Of a stretch of DNA of 64,000 bases, positions 7,463 to 16,604 are shown in pieces. A program made the translations under genes and the position numbers. Every line of letters starts with the position of its first letter. Positions within the stretch are counted from its first letter, which is position 1. Location: positions 3,472,001 through 3,536,000 of the forward strand of contig NZ_CP064686.1 of NCBI RefSeq assembly GCF_023100905.1, read 5' to 3'. Origin of the DNA: Bradyrhizobium sp. 4 (GTDB lineage Bacteria; Pseudomonadota; Alphaproteobacteria; Rhizobiales; Xanthobacteraceae). A model generated the notes under the pieces. It ran no database searches. It was not told the origin of the DNA and was given only the letters and a program-made list of their open reading frames with translations.

Positions 7463-8403
7463 CAGCGGTTGCGATACTCGATCATCGCCGCCTTGCGGAG
7501 GTCCTCGAGATAGGCCTTCTGGGTCTTCTCGTACTTCTCCTGATACATCTTCTCGCGGACCTCGCGCTTCTTCGGCGTGTCGATCATGGTCGGCTTGCGC
7601 GAGCACAGCACCACCATTTCGATGCCCGCTTTGGTCGTCTCGGGGGCGGTGAGGTGGCCGATCGGCGTGTCGTCGAGGACCTTGCGTAGCGCCTCGGGCA
7701 ATTCAGCGGTGGTCTTGGTGACGATGTCGCGGATGGTGGCGTTCGGCGTGGAGCGGAACAACGAATTGGCTTCTTCGCAGCTTCCGACGCGCGAGCGATA
7801 TTGCTCGGCTTCCTTATGCCGCGTCTCCAGGAACGCCGGCGACGATCCGCGCGGCACGATCAGCACGATCGGCTGCATCTTGTATTCGGTGCCCTCGATC
7901 TGCAGCTTGTCGCCGGTCTGGGCCTGCACGGCCTGCGCGACGTCCTTCTCACCGACCAACAGCTTTTCCTTGAAGCGGCCGCGCACCAGGCTGCTCCAGA
8001 CCATCTCGGCCTTCATGCGGCTCTTCAGGGTTTCGGGGCGGACGCCCTTGACCTCGAGCGACTTGGTGAGCTGGTCCGGCGAGATGCGCATGCGCTGCGC
8101 CATGCCATCGTAGGACTGGTTGATGTCGGAGACGCCGGGATCGACCCCGTATTTCTTGCCTTCCTTCATCTTCACCCGGTCGTCGATCAGCTCGTTGATG
8201 ACCTCCTGACGGGCCGGTGTCTTCTGCGTCGTCAGCTGGTCGAGCTTGGAGCGCTGGTCAATGTCGAAGTCGGTGATGGGATCGCCGTTCACCATCACGA
8301 CGATGTTCTGCGCGCGCGACGGCGTGCCGGCCAAGAGCAGGGCGGTGAGGAGGAGGAAGAGGCGGAAGACAGGCAATGGGATCGTCATATTTGTCGCTCG
8401 CAT
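7462..8403 (-). CDS. surA: SurA-type periplasmic chaperone (SurA N-terminal domain)
   Basis: This 313-residue exported protein has a signal peptide that ends near TPSRAQ (cleavage about residue 31). A SurA N-terminal domain follows: NIVVMVNGDPITDFDIDQR, then helical EVINELIDDRVKMKEG. A PPIase-like segment in the C-terminal part is weakly conserved, so it may act mainly as a chaperone for outer-membrane proteins such as LptD, whose gene is just upstream. ATG 8388 (MTIPLPVF) is an equally good start. The stop overlaps the pdxA start by one base (TGATG). Confidence 0.88.
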   Translation of the reverse strand: MRATNMTIPLPVFRLFLLLTALLLAGTPSRAQNIVVMVNGDPITDFDIDQRSKLDQLTTQKTPARQEVINELIDDRVKMKEGKKYGVDPGVSDINQSYDGMAQRMRISPDQLTKSLEVKGVRPETLKSRMKAEMVWSSLVRGRFKEKLLVGEKDVAQAVQAQTGDKLQIEGTEYKMQPIVLIVPRGSSPAFLETRHKEAEQYRSRVGSCEEANSLFRSTPNATIRDIVTKTTAELPEALRKVLDDTPIGHLTAPETTKAGIEMVVLCSRKPTMIDTPKKREVREKMYQEKYEKTQKAYLEDLRKAAMIEYRNR

Positions 8404-8457
8404 GTCAGCCGCGGTGAACCTGCGATCGGGAACACGCGGCCGGCACCTTCAAACCAA

Positions 8458-10947
8458 TCACTGGAGACCGCTGCCGGAACTGCTGGTCGTCGCTGTGTTC
8501 GCCAGCGTGCGCAGGCCGATCTGGAACATGATCGCGTGGTTCAGCACGGGCGGCGTCGCGCCTGCGGAATAGCTATACGCTGTTACATAGTTCAAGCCGA
8601 GCACAAAACAATCGTCGACGTAGCCAGCACCGAGCACATACTGGTTGATCTTGTTGGCCTCCAGGTCCCAGCGCGCCGAGCCCGTGACCACCCAGTTGGC
8701 CGCGACCTTGATCGAGCCCGACGTCAGGATGCCCTCGCGGCGGGTCAGATAGCCGAGTTCCGGCTGCGCCGCGTAATTGCCGTACAGCATGCTGACGGAC
8801 CAGCGGTTGAAGTTGGCGCGGCCTTCCGCCTCGAAGCGCTGGACGTTCCAGGTCTGCTCGTCCATGCGCGAGCGAACGCTGAACGTATAGGTGCTGTTGG
8901 GCGAATAGGCGGCGCTCGCCACATAGTCGGAGCGCGGCCTTTGCAGGCCGGAATCCACGCCGGTGTTGATGGAGTCCTGGACCGCGAAGGAGTTCATGCC
9001 GAACAGCTGGTAGGACTGGCCGAACAGCGTCTTGATGGCGCCGCCCCTGTCGAACTGCGTGGTGGACTGCACGCCGACATTGGCGCGGCCGCCGCCCTCG
9101 ACACGGTCGTAGCCGGAGAACTTGTCGACGCTGAACAGGTTCGAGGCGTCGAACACCATGCTCTGCGCGTCCTCGTTCGGGAACTTGCCGGCATAGGTCT
9201 CGTTCGGCCGAATGATGATCTGCGCGATCGGCTCGATGGTGGTCGAGCCCCAGGGCTGAACGTTGATGAAGGGATAGCGGTATTCGAGGCCCACGGTGGG
9301 CATCAGGCGGAACGCCTGGGTGTCGCCGACAGGAAGATAGTTCGACACGCCCGGCTGGTTGGAGACCGAGGAGTTGATCGCATCGGCGCGGAGAATGGCG
9401 AACGGCGTCCAGATTTCACCGAACGGATCGGTGAAGGATTTGCGCCACTGCGCTTCGGCCGTCAGGCGGGTGTAGGTGCCCGGGAAGCCGCGCATCAGGC
9501 ACTGCGACGGCGTGCGCGCGAGCGGATCGGCCGATGCCGTCGTGCACAGGCTGTTGGTGTTGGCGAGCGTCGTGATCGGATCGAACACCGCGGTGTCACG
9601 CGACAGGTTCACGAAATTGGTCTTGTAGCTGAACTCACCGCCGAAGACCGGATAGTTCAGCACGTTCGAATAGTCGATCACGGGGTAGACGACCGGCACC
9701 TGGCTCTGGTTGCCCGAGTAGCTCAGCCAGTACATGGTGCGCGCGTCGAAGAAGCTGCGATTGCCGACGCCGGTCAGGTAAAGCTGCGAGAGCGCATCCG
9801 TCGGCAGATACAGGAACGAGCCGAGCGGATCGCGATATTGCGACAAGCGATAGTCCGAGAAGAAATAATAGTCGGACATCAGGACGCCGTCCCAACCCCA
9901 GACCCATTTGTCGTTCAGCGCAAACTGACCCTTGGTGTCGACGGCGCCGCGGAACTGCTTGTCGCCAGGCTGGCCGGCGAGCGCGCTTCGATCGAGCTGG
10001 TCGATGCCGTAGACGCGGATCTGATAGGCGCCGTCCATCAGGCGCTGGCGGAATTCGGCCTGGAACAGCACACCCTGCTTGGACGTGATGCGCGGGCTGA
10101 AGGTCGCGTCCATGTCGGGCGCGATCGCCCAGTAGAACGGAACCTCGACGCCGTAGCCGAACGGCGTATTCGACGTGAAGCCCGGCATCAGGAAACCGGT
10201 CTTGCGCTTCACGGTCGGGTCGGGCGTCGAGAAATAGGGCATATAGGCGATGGGCACGCCGAAGAATTCGAGCTGCGCCGTCTCGAAATACAGCATCTTC
10301 TCCTGCTGGTCGTGGATGATGCGCGCACCCTTGACCTGCCATAGCGGCGGCTTCTTCGGATCGTCCTTGCACGGCGCGCAGGCCGTGTAGACGCCGTTCT
10401 CGAACACCGTGTAGTTGCCGCTGGAGCGATCGGAGCGGCTCGCCGCCATGCGGGTCTGGTCGGCCGTATCGACGCGCAGCGAATCGACGAAACCGTCACG
10501 GTAGTCGTCGGACAGGTCCAGGATCTCCGCATAGGTGATCTTGCCGTCGGCATCCGTCATGCGGATGTTGCCTTCGGCATGGAGCCGCTTGGTCTTCTGG
10601 TCGTAGATGACTTTGTCGGCCTCGACGCTGGTGCCGTTGTAGAACAGCTGGACGTTACCGACCGCGGAGACGCGCGAATTGTTGTAGTCGTAGTCGACCT
10701 CGGTCGCCTGAACCAGCATCTGGTTGTCGTTGACGGCCTTCGGCGGCTTCGCACGCGGCGGCAGCGGATTGTAGGTGAAGCTCTGGGCGGAGGCCGGCGC
10801 AACGGCGGCAACGTCCACCACGCCACCGAGCGATACCACGGCAGCGACAGCAAGCAGGAACCTGCGAATGGACAAGCCACACCCGTTCGCGCGCACCACT
10901 GTGCGCCGCGTCAAACGAGACACGGGCCCTCGGTGGACGGCCGTCAC
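8458..10947 (-). CDS. lptD: LPS-assembly outer-membrane protein LptD
   Basis: LptD is the beta-barrel that inserts lipopolysaccharide into the outer leaflet. I choose GTG 10947 because AGGAGG (10955-10960) sits 7 nt upstream and the codon overlaps the lptG stop (TAGTG); this gives 829 residues. A signal peptide around residues 27-55 is followed by the OstA/LptA-like domain (about 75-180; TEVDYDYNNSRVSAVGNVQL) and then a long Tyr/Asn-rich barrel. Cysteine pairs (TACAPC and SLC...QC) could form the disulfides known in LptD. No lptE is adjacent. Confidence 0.95.
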   Translation of the reverse strand: MTAVHRGPVSRLTRRTVVRANGCGLSIRRFLLAVAAVVSLGGVVDVAAVAPASAQSFTYNPLPPRAKPPKAVNDNQMLVQATEVDYDYNNSRVSAVGNVQLFYNGTSVEADKVIYDQKTKRLHAEGNIRMTDADGKITYAEILDLSDDYRDGFVDSLRVDTADQTRMAASRSDRSSGNYTVFENGVYTACAPCKDDPKKPPLWQVKGARIIHDQQEKMLYFETAQLEFFGVPIAYMPYFSTPDPTVKRKTGFLMPGFTSNTPFGYGVEVPFYWAIAPDMDATFSPRITSKQGVLFQAEFRQRLMDGAYQIRVYGIDQLDRSALAGQPGDKQFRGAVDTKGQFALNDKWVWGWDGVLMSDYYFFSDYRLSQYRDPLGSFLYLPTDALSQLYLTGVGNRSFFDARTMYWLSYSGNQSQVPVVYPVIDYSNVLNYPVFGGEFSYKTNFVNLSRDTAVFDPITTLANTNSLCTTASADPLARTPSQCLMRGFPGTYTRLTAEAQWRKSFTDPFGEIWTPFAILRADAINSSVSNQPGVSNYLPVGDTQAFRLMPTVGLEYRYPFINVQPWGSTTIEPIAQIIIRPNETYAGKFPNEDAQSMVFDASNLFSVDKFSGYDRVEGGGRANVGVQSTTQFDRGGAIKTLFGQSYQLFGMNSFAVQDSINTGVDSGLQRPRSDYVASAAYSPNSTYTFSVRSRMDEQTWNVQRFEAEGRANFNRWSVSMLYGNYAAQPELGYLTRREGILTSGSIKVAANWVVTGSARWDLEANKINQYVLGAGYVDDCFVLGLNYVTAYSYSAGATPPVLNHAIMFQIGLRTLANTATTSSSGSGLQ

Positions 10948-12044
10948 TATCCGTCCTCCTGATACAGCAAGGCCAAAAAGCCGGTGAGGCCGCCCACCAC
11001 CACGGGCAACCACGCCGCAGCGATCGGATGCATCAACTCAGCCTTGCTCAAATCTTCAGTCACTTTCGACAGAACGTAGAGCAGAAAGCCTGCGCCCACG
11101 CCACTCAAAACCATCTTCTGCACGCCGCCCATCCGGAAGAAGCGCAACGACACGGAAGCCGCGAGCATCACCATGGCCGCAAGCAAAAACGGCTGTGCCA
11201 GAAGCTTCTGATACTGGAGTCGGTATCCGGCTGTCGCGAAGCCCGAGCTCTCGGACGAGCGGATGTAGCTCGGTAGTTGCCAAAAGGACACAGTCTCGGG
11301 TGTGGAAAAGCTGTTGCGGACCTGCGCCTCGGTCAGCGTCGTCGGAATCTCCAGGCTGGCCTGATCGACCGGCGGCGAATCCAGCGAGAAGCGGCGGACG
11401 CCCTTGAACAGCCAACGGCCGGCCTCGAGCGTCGCCTCGCGCGCCTCGACCCGCTCCTTGAAGTGCTGCTCTGTGTCAAACCGGAACAGCGTGAGCCCTG
11501 TGAGCCGGACGCCCTGCTGCTCGCTGCGCGCTGCGTTGATGATGGTCTGGCCGTCATTGGTGACCTGATTGAGCCAGAAGCCGGAGGCGTCCTGAATGCC
11601 GCCGCCGGGTGCCGAGCCGAACAGCTCGGCTTCCATGCGCTTGGAGAGCTCGCGCAGATTTGCCGACATCGGATTGTAGGCGACGGTGGCGATCACGCCG
11701 ATCAGCAGCGCGCTGCCGAGCGCCGGCGAGATGAATTGCCATGCGGAGACGCCGGCGGCGCGCGCGACCACGAGCTCGAGCCGGCGGGAGAGGGCGAGAT
11801 AGCAGGTCATGGCACCGATCAGCATGCAGAACGGCGTCAGCTTCTCCAACAGCTGCGGCACGCGAAACAGCGAGGTCTCGGCCACCATGACTGCTGAGGC
11901 GGATGCGAGCCCCGAGGTCTTGCGCACCATCTCGATGTAATCGACCAGCACCAGCAACAGGAAAATGCTGGCGAACACGCCGAGCGCCGCGACCACGAAA
12001 CGGCCGGCGAAATAGCGCCCGAGTGTGTTGGTGAGCATGCTCAT
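10947..12044 (-). CDS. lptG: LPS export ABC transporter permease LptG
   Basis: This 365-residue inner-membrane permease of the YjgP/YjgQ family has transmembrane segments near 15-35, 60-80, 100-120 and three in the last 100 residues. A large periplasmic beta-jellyroll domain lies between them (about 130-270). With LptF and the LptB ATPase (not in the window) it extracts LPS from the inner membrane. The start ATG 12044 overlaps the lptF stop by 4 nt. Assignment as LptG rather than LptF follows gene order and the N-terminus MLTNTLGRYFAGRF. Confidence 0.94.
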   Translation of the reverse strand: MSMLTNTLGRYFAGRFVVAALGVFASIFLLLVLVDYIEMVRKTSGLASASAVMVAETSLFRVPQLLEKLTPFCMLIGAMTCYLALSRRLELVVARAAGVSAWQFISPALGSALLIGVIATVAYNPMSANLRELSKRMEAELFGSAPGGGIQDASGFWLNQVTNDGQTIINAARSEQQGVRLTGLTLFRFDTEQHFKERVEAREATLEAGRWLFKGVRRFSLDSPPVDQASLEIPTTLTEAQVRNSFSTPETVSFWQLPSYIRSSESSGFATAGYRLQYQKLLAQPFLLAAMVMLAASVSLRFFRMGGVQKMVLSGVGAGFLLYVLSKVTEDLSKAELMHPIAAAWLPVVVGGLTGFLALLYQEDG

Positions 12045-13210
12045 GCGGTGGCCGGGCGTCGGAACAGCCGCGCGATGCGCGCGTTCGACCTGTTGATGGC
12101 CTCCATGAGGCGCGGCGGCGGCTCGACCACGAGGCCGCCGATGATGATCGCCAGCCCGAGGCCGATGGCACCGATGACCATCGCATATTGGACCAGCACC
12201 GCGCCCGGCGATTTCACCGCCATCACCGAGCAGGCGAAGCCGGCCATGCGCAGGCCGAACACGGCGATGATCGACGAACCGATCGAGAAATTGCGGCTCT
12301 GGCGCGTGGTGCGAGGCGCCCCCAGAAACGCGAAGGTCAGCACGGCAAAGGCGAAGGGATAGATCGGCGCCAGCAGGCTGTCATGCAGGGCCGAGCGAAA
12401 CTGGCCGGGAATCTGCTTGTAGACAGGGTCGTCCTCGGACGGCGAGAGCAGCTCCCAGAGATAGCGCTCGCGGATGCCGAGGGTGACGTCGCGGCCCTGG
12501 CCCGAAAACTTCGACATGTCGAAGCCGTAGCGGCCGAACGCGACCAGCGCGGGATCGCGCTTGCCGGCCTCGAAGCGCTGGAGATTGCCGGTCTCCAGCA
12601 CCAGGAACGATCCGTTGTCGTTCTTCACGACTTCGCCGTGCTCGGCGACGATCGAGACCCGCTCGTCCGGATCGCGGCGGTCGTCGATGAAGATGCCGGC
12701 GAGGATGCCGCCGGGCTGGCGTTCGCGAATCCGGATCGTCAGGTTCTTGTCGAGCTGGGCGAAGCGGCCGGGCTGCAGGATGTTGGTGAGCACGTCGGCG
12801 GTGATCTCGGCGTCCCACTGCTTGATCCGCCGCATGCCGTCGGGAGCGAGATAGGCCGCGATGAAGGCGACCAGCAGCGCCACGACGCAGGTGGCGTAGA
12901 AGAACGGATAGAACAGCCGGAACGGCGAGAAGCCGGCGGCATTCATCACGATGATCTCGGAATCGGTCGCGAGCTTGTTCAGCGTATGCGAGATCGCGAT
13001 CATCAGCGCGATCGGCGAGATGATCAGGACCAGCGCGGGCACGACGAGGCTGGTGATACCGAGGAAGGTCAGGATGGTCTGACCCTGGCTCGTCATCAGG
13101 TCGATGCCGCGCAACGCTTGCGTAATCCAGATCACGCCCGTGAGGCTGACCAGGACCAGCGCAAACGACGCGAGCGTCGTGCGGAAGATATACCTATCGA
13201 TTGACCCCAT
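12041..13210 (-). CDS. lptF: LPS export ABC transporter permease LptF
   Basis: The 389-residue partner permease of LptG starts MGSIDRYIFRTTLASF, typical of LptF. Three transmembrane helices come before a periplasmic domain (about 125-280) and three after it. It ends with a cytosolic basic tail (NRSNARIARLFRR). It is the first gene of the minus-strand envelope unit and diverges from pepA. In E. coli lptFG also lies divergent from pepA-holC, so this boundary is conserved. Confidence 0.95.
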   Translation of the reverse strand: MGSIDRYIFRTTLASFALVLVSLTGVIWITQALRGIDLMTSQGQTILTFLGITSLVVPALVLIISPIALMIAISHTLNKLATDSEIIVMNAAGFSPFRLFYPFFYATCVVALLVAFIAAYLAPDGMRRIKQWDAEITADVLTNILQPGRFAQLDKNLTIRIRERQPGGILAGIFIDDRRDPDERVSIVAEHGEVVKNDNGSFLVLETGNLQRFEAGKRDPALVAFGRYGFDMSKFSGQGRDVTLGIRERYLWELLSPSEDDPVYKQIPGQFRSALHDSLLAPIYPFAFAVLTFAFLGAPRTTRQSRNFSIGSSIIAVFGLRMAGFACSVMAVKSPGAVLVQYAMVIGAIGLGLAIIIGGLVVEPPPRLMEAINRSNARIARLFRRPATA

Positions 13211-13549
13211 GCGCTACCGCACGAATCCCACCAAGTCCCCAATGCCGGCCGGAATTCCGGCTGTCCAACCAATCCCCACAAGGGGATCCCCAAGGTCGGT
13301 CAACCATCTCATCCGCCGGCCTACTCTCTCAGTACCATCCCTTTGATCCGTCAACAAAATGGCTGCCCCGTGGCACCCTCAATATATGGTTAATATTTCT
13401 TTCGTTGTGGCCCCTCGGCCACGGGGGGTGCTTGGCATCTGCCGGGCCGGTGGCCCATAGTGCGGCACGCGCAGTGAATCGCCGTTCAGCTCCGGCCCGT
13501 GGCCGGGACCGCCGATCGGTAAAAACGCAATGTTTTTGAGGAGTTAATC
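13211..13549. other. Divergent lptF / pepA control region
   Basis: This 339-bp region has no gene and must hold promoters for both directions. Towards lptF a TTGACG box (reverse strand, about 13348-13353) is seen without a good -10. An AT-rich tract (13380-13405, TATATGGTTAATATTT) stands out in the GC-rich surroundings. GAGGAG precedes the pepA ATG by 6 nt. Confidence 0.45.
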
Positions 13550-15049
13550 ATGTCCGATGCCATCAAGGTCGGCTTCGTTCCATTGTCTGCCGCCGTCCGT
13601 GGCATTATGGTCGTGTTCTGCGACGACGCTCTGAAGCTCGGCCCGGCGACCGCCAAGGCGCTCGGCGGCGCCACCGAACTCGTGAAGCGGGCGGCGGCCG
13701 CCGCCGCCTTCAAGGGCAAAAGCGGTGCTGCGCTCGACATCCTTGCACCCGAGGGCGTGAAGGCCACCCGCCTGATCGTGATCGGCGCCGGCAAGGCGGC
13801 CGGCCTGAAGGCCAACGACTTCCTCAAATTCGGCGGCGTGGCGGCGAGCAAGCTTCCGGCCGGGGCGGCGGCCATGACCGTCATGGCGGAACTGCCCAAT
13901 GGCGCCATGACGAGCGAGCAGGCGGTCGCGATCGCCTCGGGGCTGCGGCTGCGCACCTACAAGTTCGACCGCTACAAGACCAAGAAGAAGGAGGGCGAGG
14001 AGGGCGGCACGCGCGCCGACGTCTCGTTTGCGGTCGGCGATGTCGTCGCCGCGAAGAGGGCGTTTGCATCGGCCGCTGCGATCGTGGACGGCGTGGTCAT
14101 TGCGCGCGACCTGGTCAACGAGCCGCCGAACGTGCTTTTTCCCGAGGAGTTCGCGCGCCGCGCGGGCCTGCTCCGAAAACTCGGCGTCAGGATCGAGGTG
14201 CTCGACGTCAAGGCGATGGACAAGCTCGGCATGGGCGCGCTGCTCGGCGTCGGCCAGGGCTCGGCGCGGCCGAGCCGCACCGTGATCATGCGTTGGGACG
14301 GCGGCAAGAAGGGTGAGGCGCCGGTTGCCTTCGTCGGCAAGGGCGTCTGCTTCGACACCGGCGGCATTTCGATCAAGCCGGCCGGCAGCATGGAGGACAT
14401 GAAGGGCGACATGGGTGGCGCTGCCTGCGTCGTCGGCCTGATGCATGCGCTCGCGGCACGCAAGGCCAAGGTCAACGTCGTCGGCGCCATCGGCCTCGTC
14501 GAGAATATGCCGGACGGCAACGCGCAGCGCCCGGGCGACATCGTCACCTCGATGTCGGGGCAGACCATCGAGATCATCAACACTGACGCGGAAGGCCGCC
14601 TGGTGCTTGCCGACGTGCTCTGGTACGTCGCCAAGAAAACCAAACCGAAATTCATGGTGGATCTGGCGACGTTGACCGGCGCCATCGTGGTCGCGCTCGG
14701 CACCGAGCATGCCGGCATGTTCTCCAACAATGACGAGCTTGCCGAGCGGCTGCTGGCGGCCGGCATCGAGAGCGGCGAGAAGGTCTGGCGCCTGCCGCTT
14801 GGCCCCGAATACGACAAGCTGATCGATTCCCAGTTCGCCGACATGAAGAACACCGGCGGCCGCCATGGCGGCTCGATCACCGCGGCGCAGTTCCTCCAGC
14901 GCTTCGTGGACGGCACGCCCTGGGCGCATCTCGACATCGCCGGTACCGCCATGGGCGCGCCGAAGACCGACATCAACCAGAGCTGGGGAAGCGGTTATGG
15001 CGTTCGCTTGCTCGACCGTCTGGTCGCCGACCATTACGAGCGCAAATGA
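13550..15049 (+). CDS. pepA: Leucyl aminopeptidase (M17)
   Basis: This 499-residue cytosolic metallo-aminopeptidase releases N-terminal residues from peptides, working as a hexamer with two metals. The M17 signature NTDAEGRL lies near residue 343. The metal and catalytic residues occur in GKGVCFDTGGISIKP and GDMGGAA. The N-terminal macro-like domain is shorter and more Ala/Lys-rich than in E. coli PepA. The start has a strong GAGGAG site. holC follows after 6 nt, as in gammaproteobacteria. Confidence 0.95.
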   Translation: MSDAIKVGFVPLSAAVRGIMVVFCDDALKLGPATAKALGGATELVKRAAAAAAFKGKSGAALDILAPEGVKATRLIVIGAGKAAGLKANDFLKFGGVAASKLPAGAAAMTVMAELPNGAMTSEQAVAIASGLRLRTYKFDRYKTKKKEGEEGGTRADVSFAVGDVVAAKRAFASAAAIVDGVVIARDLVNEPPNVLFPEEFARRAGLLRKLGVRIEVLDVKAMDKLGMGALLGVGQGSARPSRTVIMRWDGGKKGEAPVAFVGKGVCFDTGGISIKPAGSMEDMKGDMGGAACVVGLMHALAARKAKVNVVGAIGLVENMPDGNAQRPGDIVTSMSGQTIEIINTDAEGRLVLADVLWYVAKKTKPKFMVDLATLTGAIVVALGTEHAGMFSNNDELAERLLAAGIESGEKVWRLPLGPEYDKLIDSQFADMKNTGGRHGGSITAAQFLQRFVDGTPWAHLDIAGTAMGAPKTDINQSWGSGYGVRLLDRLVADHYERK

Positions 15050-15055
15050 CCCGAG

Positions 15056-15508
15056 ATGACTGAAGTCCTTTTCTACCATCTGCAAAACATGACGGTGGAG
15101 AACGTGTTGCCGCCGCTTCTCGAGAAATCGCTCGAGCGCGGCTGGCGCGTCGTGGTGCAGTCGACGTCGCCGGAGCGCGCCGATACGCTCGACGCCCATT
15201 TGTGGACCTATCGCGACGATTCCTTCCTGCCGCACGCGACATGGCGGGTCAGCGACGCCGCCGATCAGCCGATCGTGCTGGCGGTCGAGGAGGACAATCC
15301 GAACGGTGCCAATGTCCGCTTCCTCGTCGACAACGCCGCGCTGCCGCAGGACGCGCAGGGCTATGAGCGCATGGTGCTGCTGTTCGATGGCGACGATCCG
15401 GACGCGCTTGCGTTCGCCCGCAGCGCCTGGACGGATTGCAAGGCGCGGGGATTTGATGTCACCTATTGGCAGGCTGACGAGCGGGGCCGATGGCAGAAGC
15501 GGAATTAG
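15056..15508 (+). CDS. holC: DNA polymerase III chi subunit HolC
   Basis: The 150-residue protein (MTEVLFYHLQNMTVENVLPPLLEK) matches the chi fold. Chi links the clamp-loader complex to single-stranded DNA-binding protein. The conserved VQSTSPERADTLDAHLW and the GANVRFLVD region are present. It directly follows pepA, and co-transcription is likely. Length fits the family. Confidence 0.9.
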   Translation: MTEVLFYHLQNMTVENVLPPLLEKSLERGWRVVVQSTSPERADTLDAHLWTYRDDSFLPHATWRVSDAADQPIVLAVEEDNPNGANVRFLVDNAALPQDAQGYERMVLLFDGDDPDALAFARSAWTDCKARGFDVTYWQADERGRWQKRN

Positions 15509-15566
15509 CCGTCGCTCGCAATTAATGATAATTTGCACTTTTCGGGTGATGATGGCTTTTGTCACC

Positions 15567-15595
15567 TTCGTGCCGCAAAGTGATGTTGCTACAAT
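15567..15595 (+). promoter_or_regulatory. Possible sigma-70-type promoter of the lipoprotein gene
   Basis: TACAAT at 15590-15595 is a good -10. TTCGTG at 15567-15572 is a poor -35 with 17-nt spacing. It lies 41 nt before the GTG start at 15636. This is pattern only. Confidence 0.35.
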
Positions 15596-15635
15596 TGCTT
15601 AGGGCCGATCCTTCACTCGGGGAATTTAGTTTATC

Positions 15636-16166
15636 GTGCGACATCAAAAGCTTCCCAGCTCGCTCATAATTGCGTTGGCGGCCGTAGCCCCGCTGGTCGC
15701 GGGCTGTTCGGGCGGGACCGATCTGTTATCCAGGGATGCTCAGTGGTTCAACACGCCCAGCCGTCTGTTCATCAAAAGCATCTCGATTGAGTCGCCGCCG
15801 CTGACCCCCGACAAGCCGGTTGGGGCCGAGGATCTGGTCAGCGCCGACGGGGCTTGTGCCGGCATGGCGCCGCCGCCCGGGCCGGCCGATGCGAATGCGT
15901 CGACGACCGCGCCGGCTCCGATGGGCGGCACCGTCGCGCTCGGCCACACCGAATGCGACGTGGTGCGCGGCATTGGCGCGCCCTCGAGCGTCAACCTCTC
16001 CGGTGATGCCGCCGGCAGGCGCGTTGCGGTCGTGACCTGGACGACCGGTCCGCGTGCCGGCATCTACACCTTCACGGCCGGCCGCCTGTCCTCGATCGAG
16101 GGCACACCGGAAGCTCCGGTCATGCCGAAGGCGACCAAGCCAAAGCCGAAGAAGAAGTCGGCGTAA
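15636..16166 (+). CDS. Putative lipoprotein (176 aa) of unknown function
   Basis: A GTG start gives MRHQKLPSSLIIALAAVAPLVAGCS, a signal peptide with the lipobox VAGC (Cys24). The mature part has a Pro/Ala-rich stretch (about 75-95). A compact C-terminal segment (TECDVVRGIGAPSSV... VVTWTTGPRAGIYTF) resembles the small beta folds of BamE/OmlA-like lipoproteins. It ends in a Lys/Pro-rich tail (KPKPKKKSA). Outer-membrane or cell-wall anchoring is plausible. I do not recognise a named family. Confidence 0.75.
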   Translation: MRHQKLPSSLIIALAAVAPLVAGCSGGTDLLSRDAQWFNTPSRLFIKSISIESPPLTPDKPVGAEDLVSADGACAGMAPPPGPADANASTTAPAPMGGTVALGHTECDVVRGIGAPSSVNLSGDAAGRRVAVVTWTTGPRAGIYTFTAGRLSSIEGTPEAPVMPKATKPKPKKKSA

Positions 16167-16604
16167 CACGGGTCGGCCTTTTGCCCTGAAGCTGGTTGCG
16201 GCTGTCGATGCGATCAGCCGCGCACGCTCGTCCCCATCGTCAAGCGGCTTTGCATCCCTATTGCGATGGCAGAGGCGTGAATCGTGATCTCTCCCGTTCG
16301 CGCTCGCCGGCGATATTGTTCGCGAGTTTCGACATCGCGGATGCCGACCTTCGCCCAAAGTGCCTTCATTGCCTCGAGCTGCGTTCTTCCGCGCGCCTTG
16401 AAAATCACGGGGGCGTTACGCGTGATCCGTGATCAGGCGGTTCGTGATGAGCAAGCCTTCGCATCCCCTGTCGGAAACTGCCCCGAAGGAAAACTGGAGG
16501 AAATCTCCAGAATAATCACGCGCGTCTCAAGCAACGGTTCAAGAATGTCATGTGCGCGAATGCTACGCGTCGAAGGGAGGGGCTAGGTCGGAAGGATCAT
16601 TTGG
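16167..16604. other. Spacer before the RTX operon
   Basis: This 438-bp region contains only one weak candidate, a 64-codon minus-strand frame at 16214-16408 (MIFKARGRTQLEAMKALW). That frame has no clear ribosome site and its tail is low in structure. The RTX gene promoter must lie here. GGAAGGA at about 16590-16596 is the probable ribosome site. Confidence 0.4.

Noticed and set aside
7801..10344. An 847-codon plus-strand frame opposite lptD and surA
   Set aside because: The opposite strand has full-length lptD with motifs and operon spacing. The plus frame reads as Arg/Ala/Asp/Gly-rich shadow sequence.
16214..16408. A 64-codon minus-strand frame before the RTX gene
   Set aside because: No ribosome site, no motif and no support from context. 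Kept only as a remark in the spacer entry.
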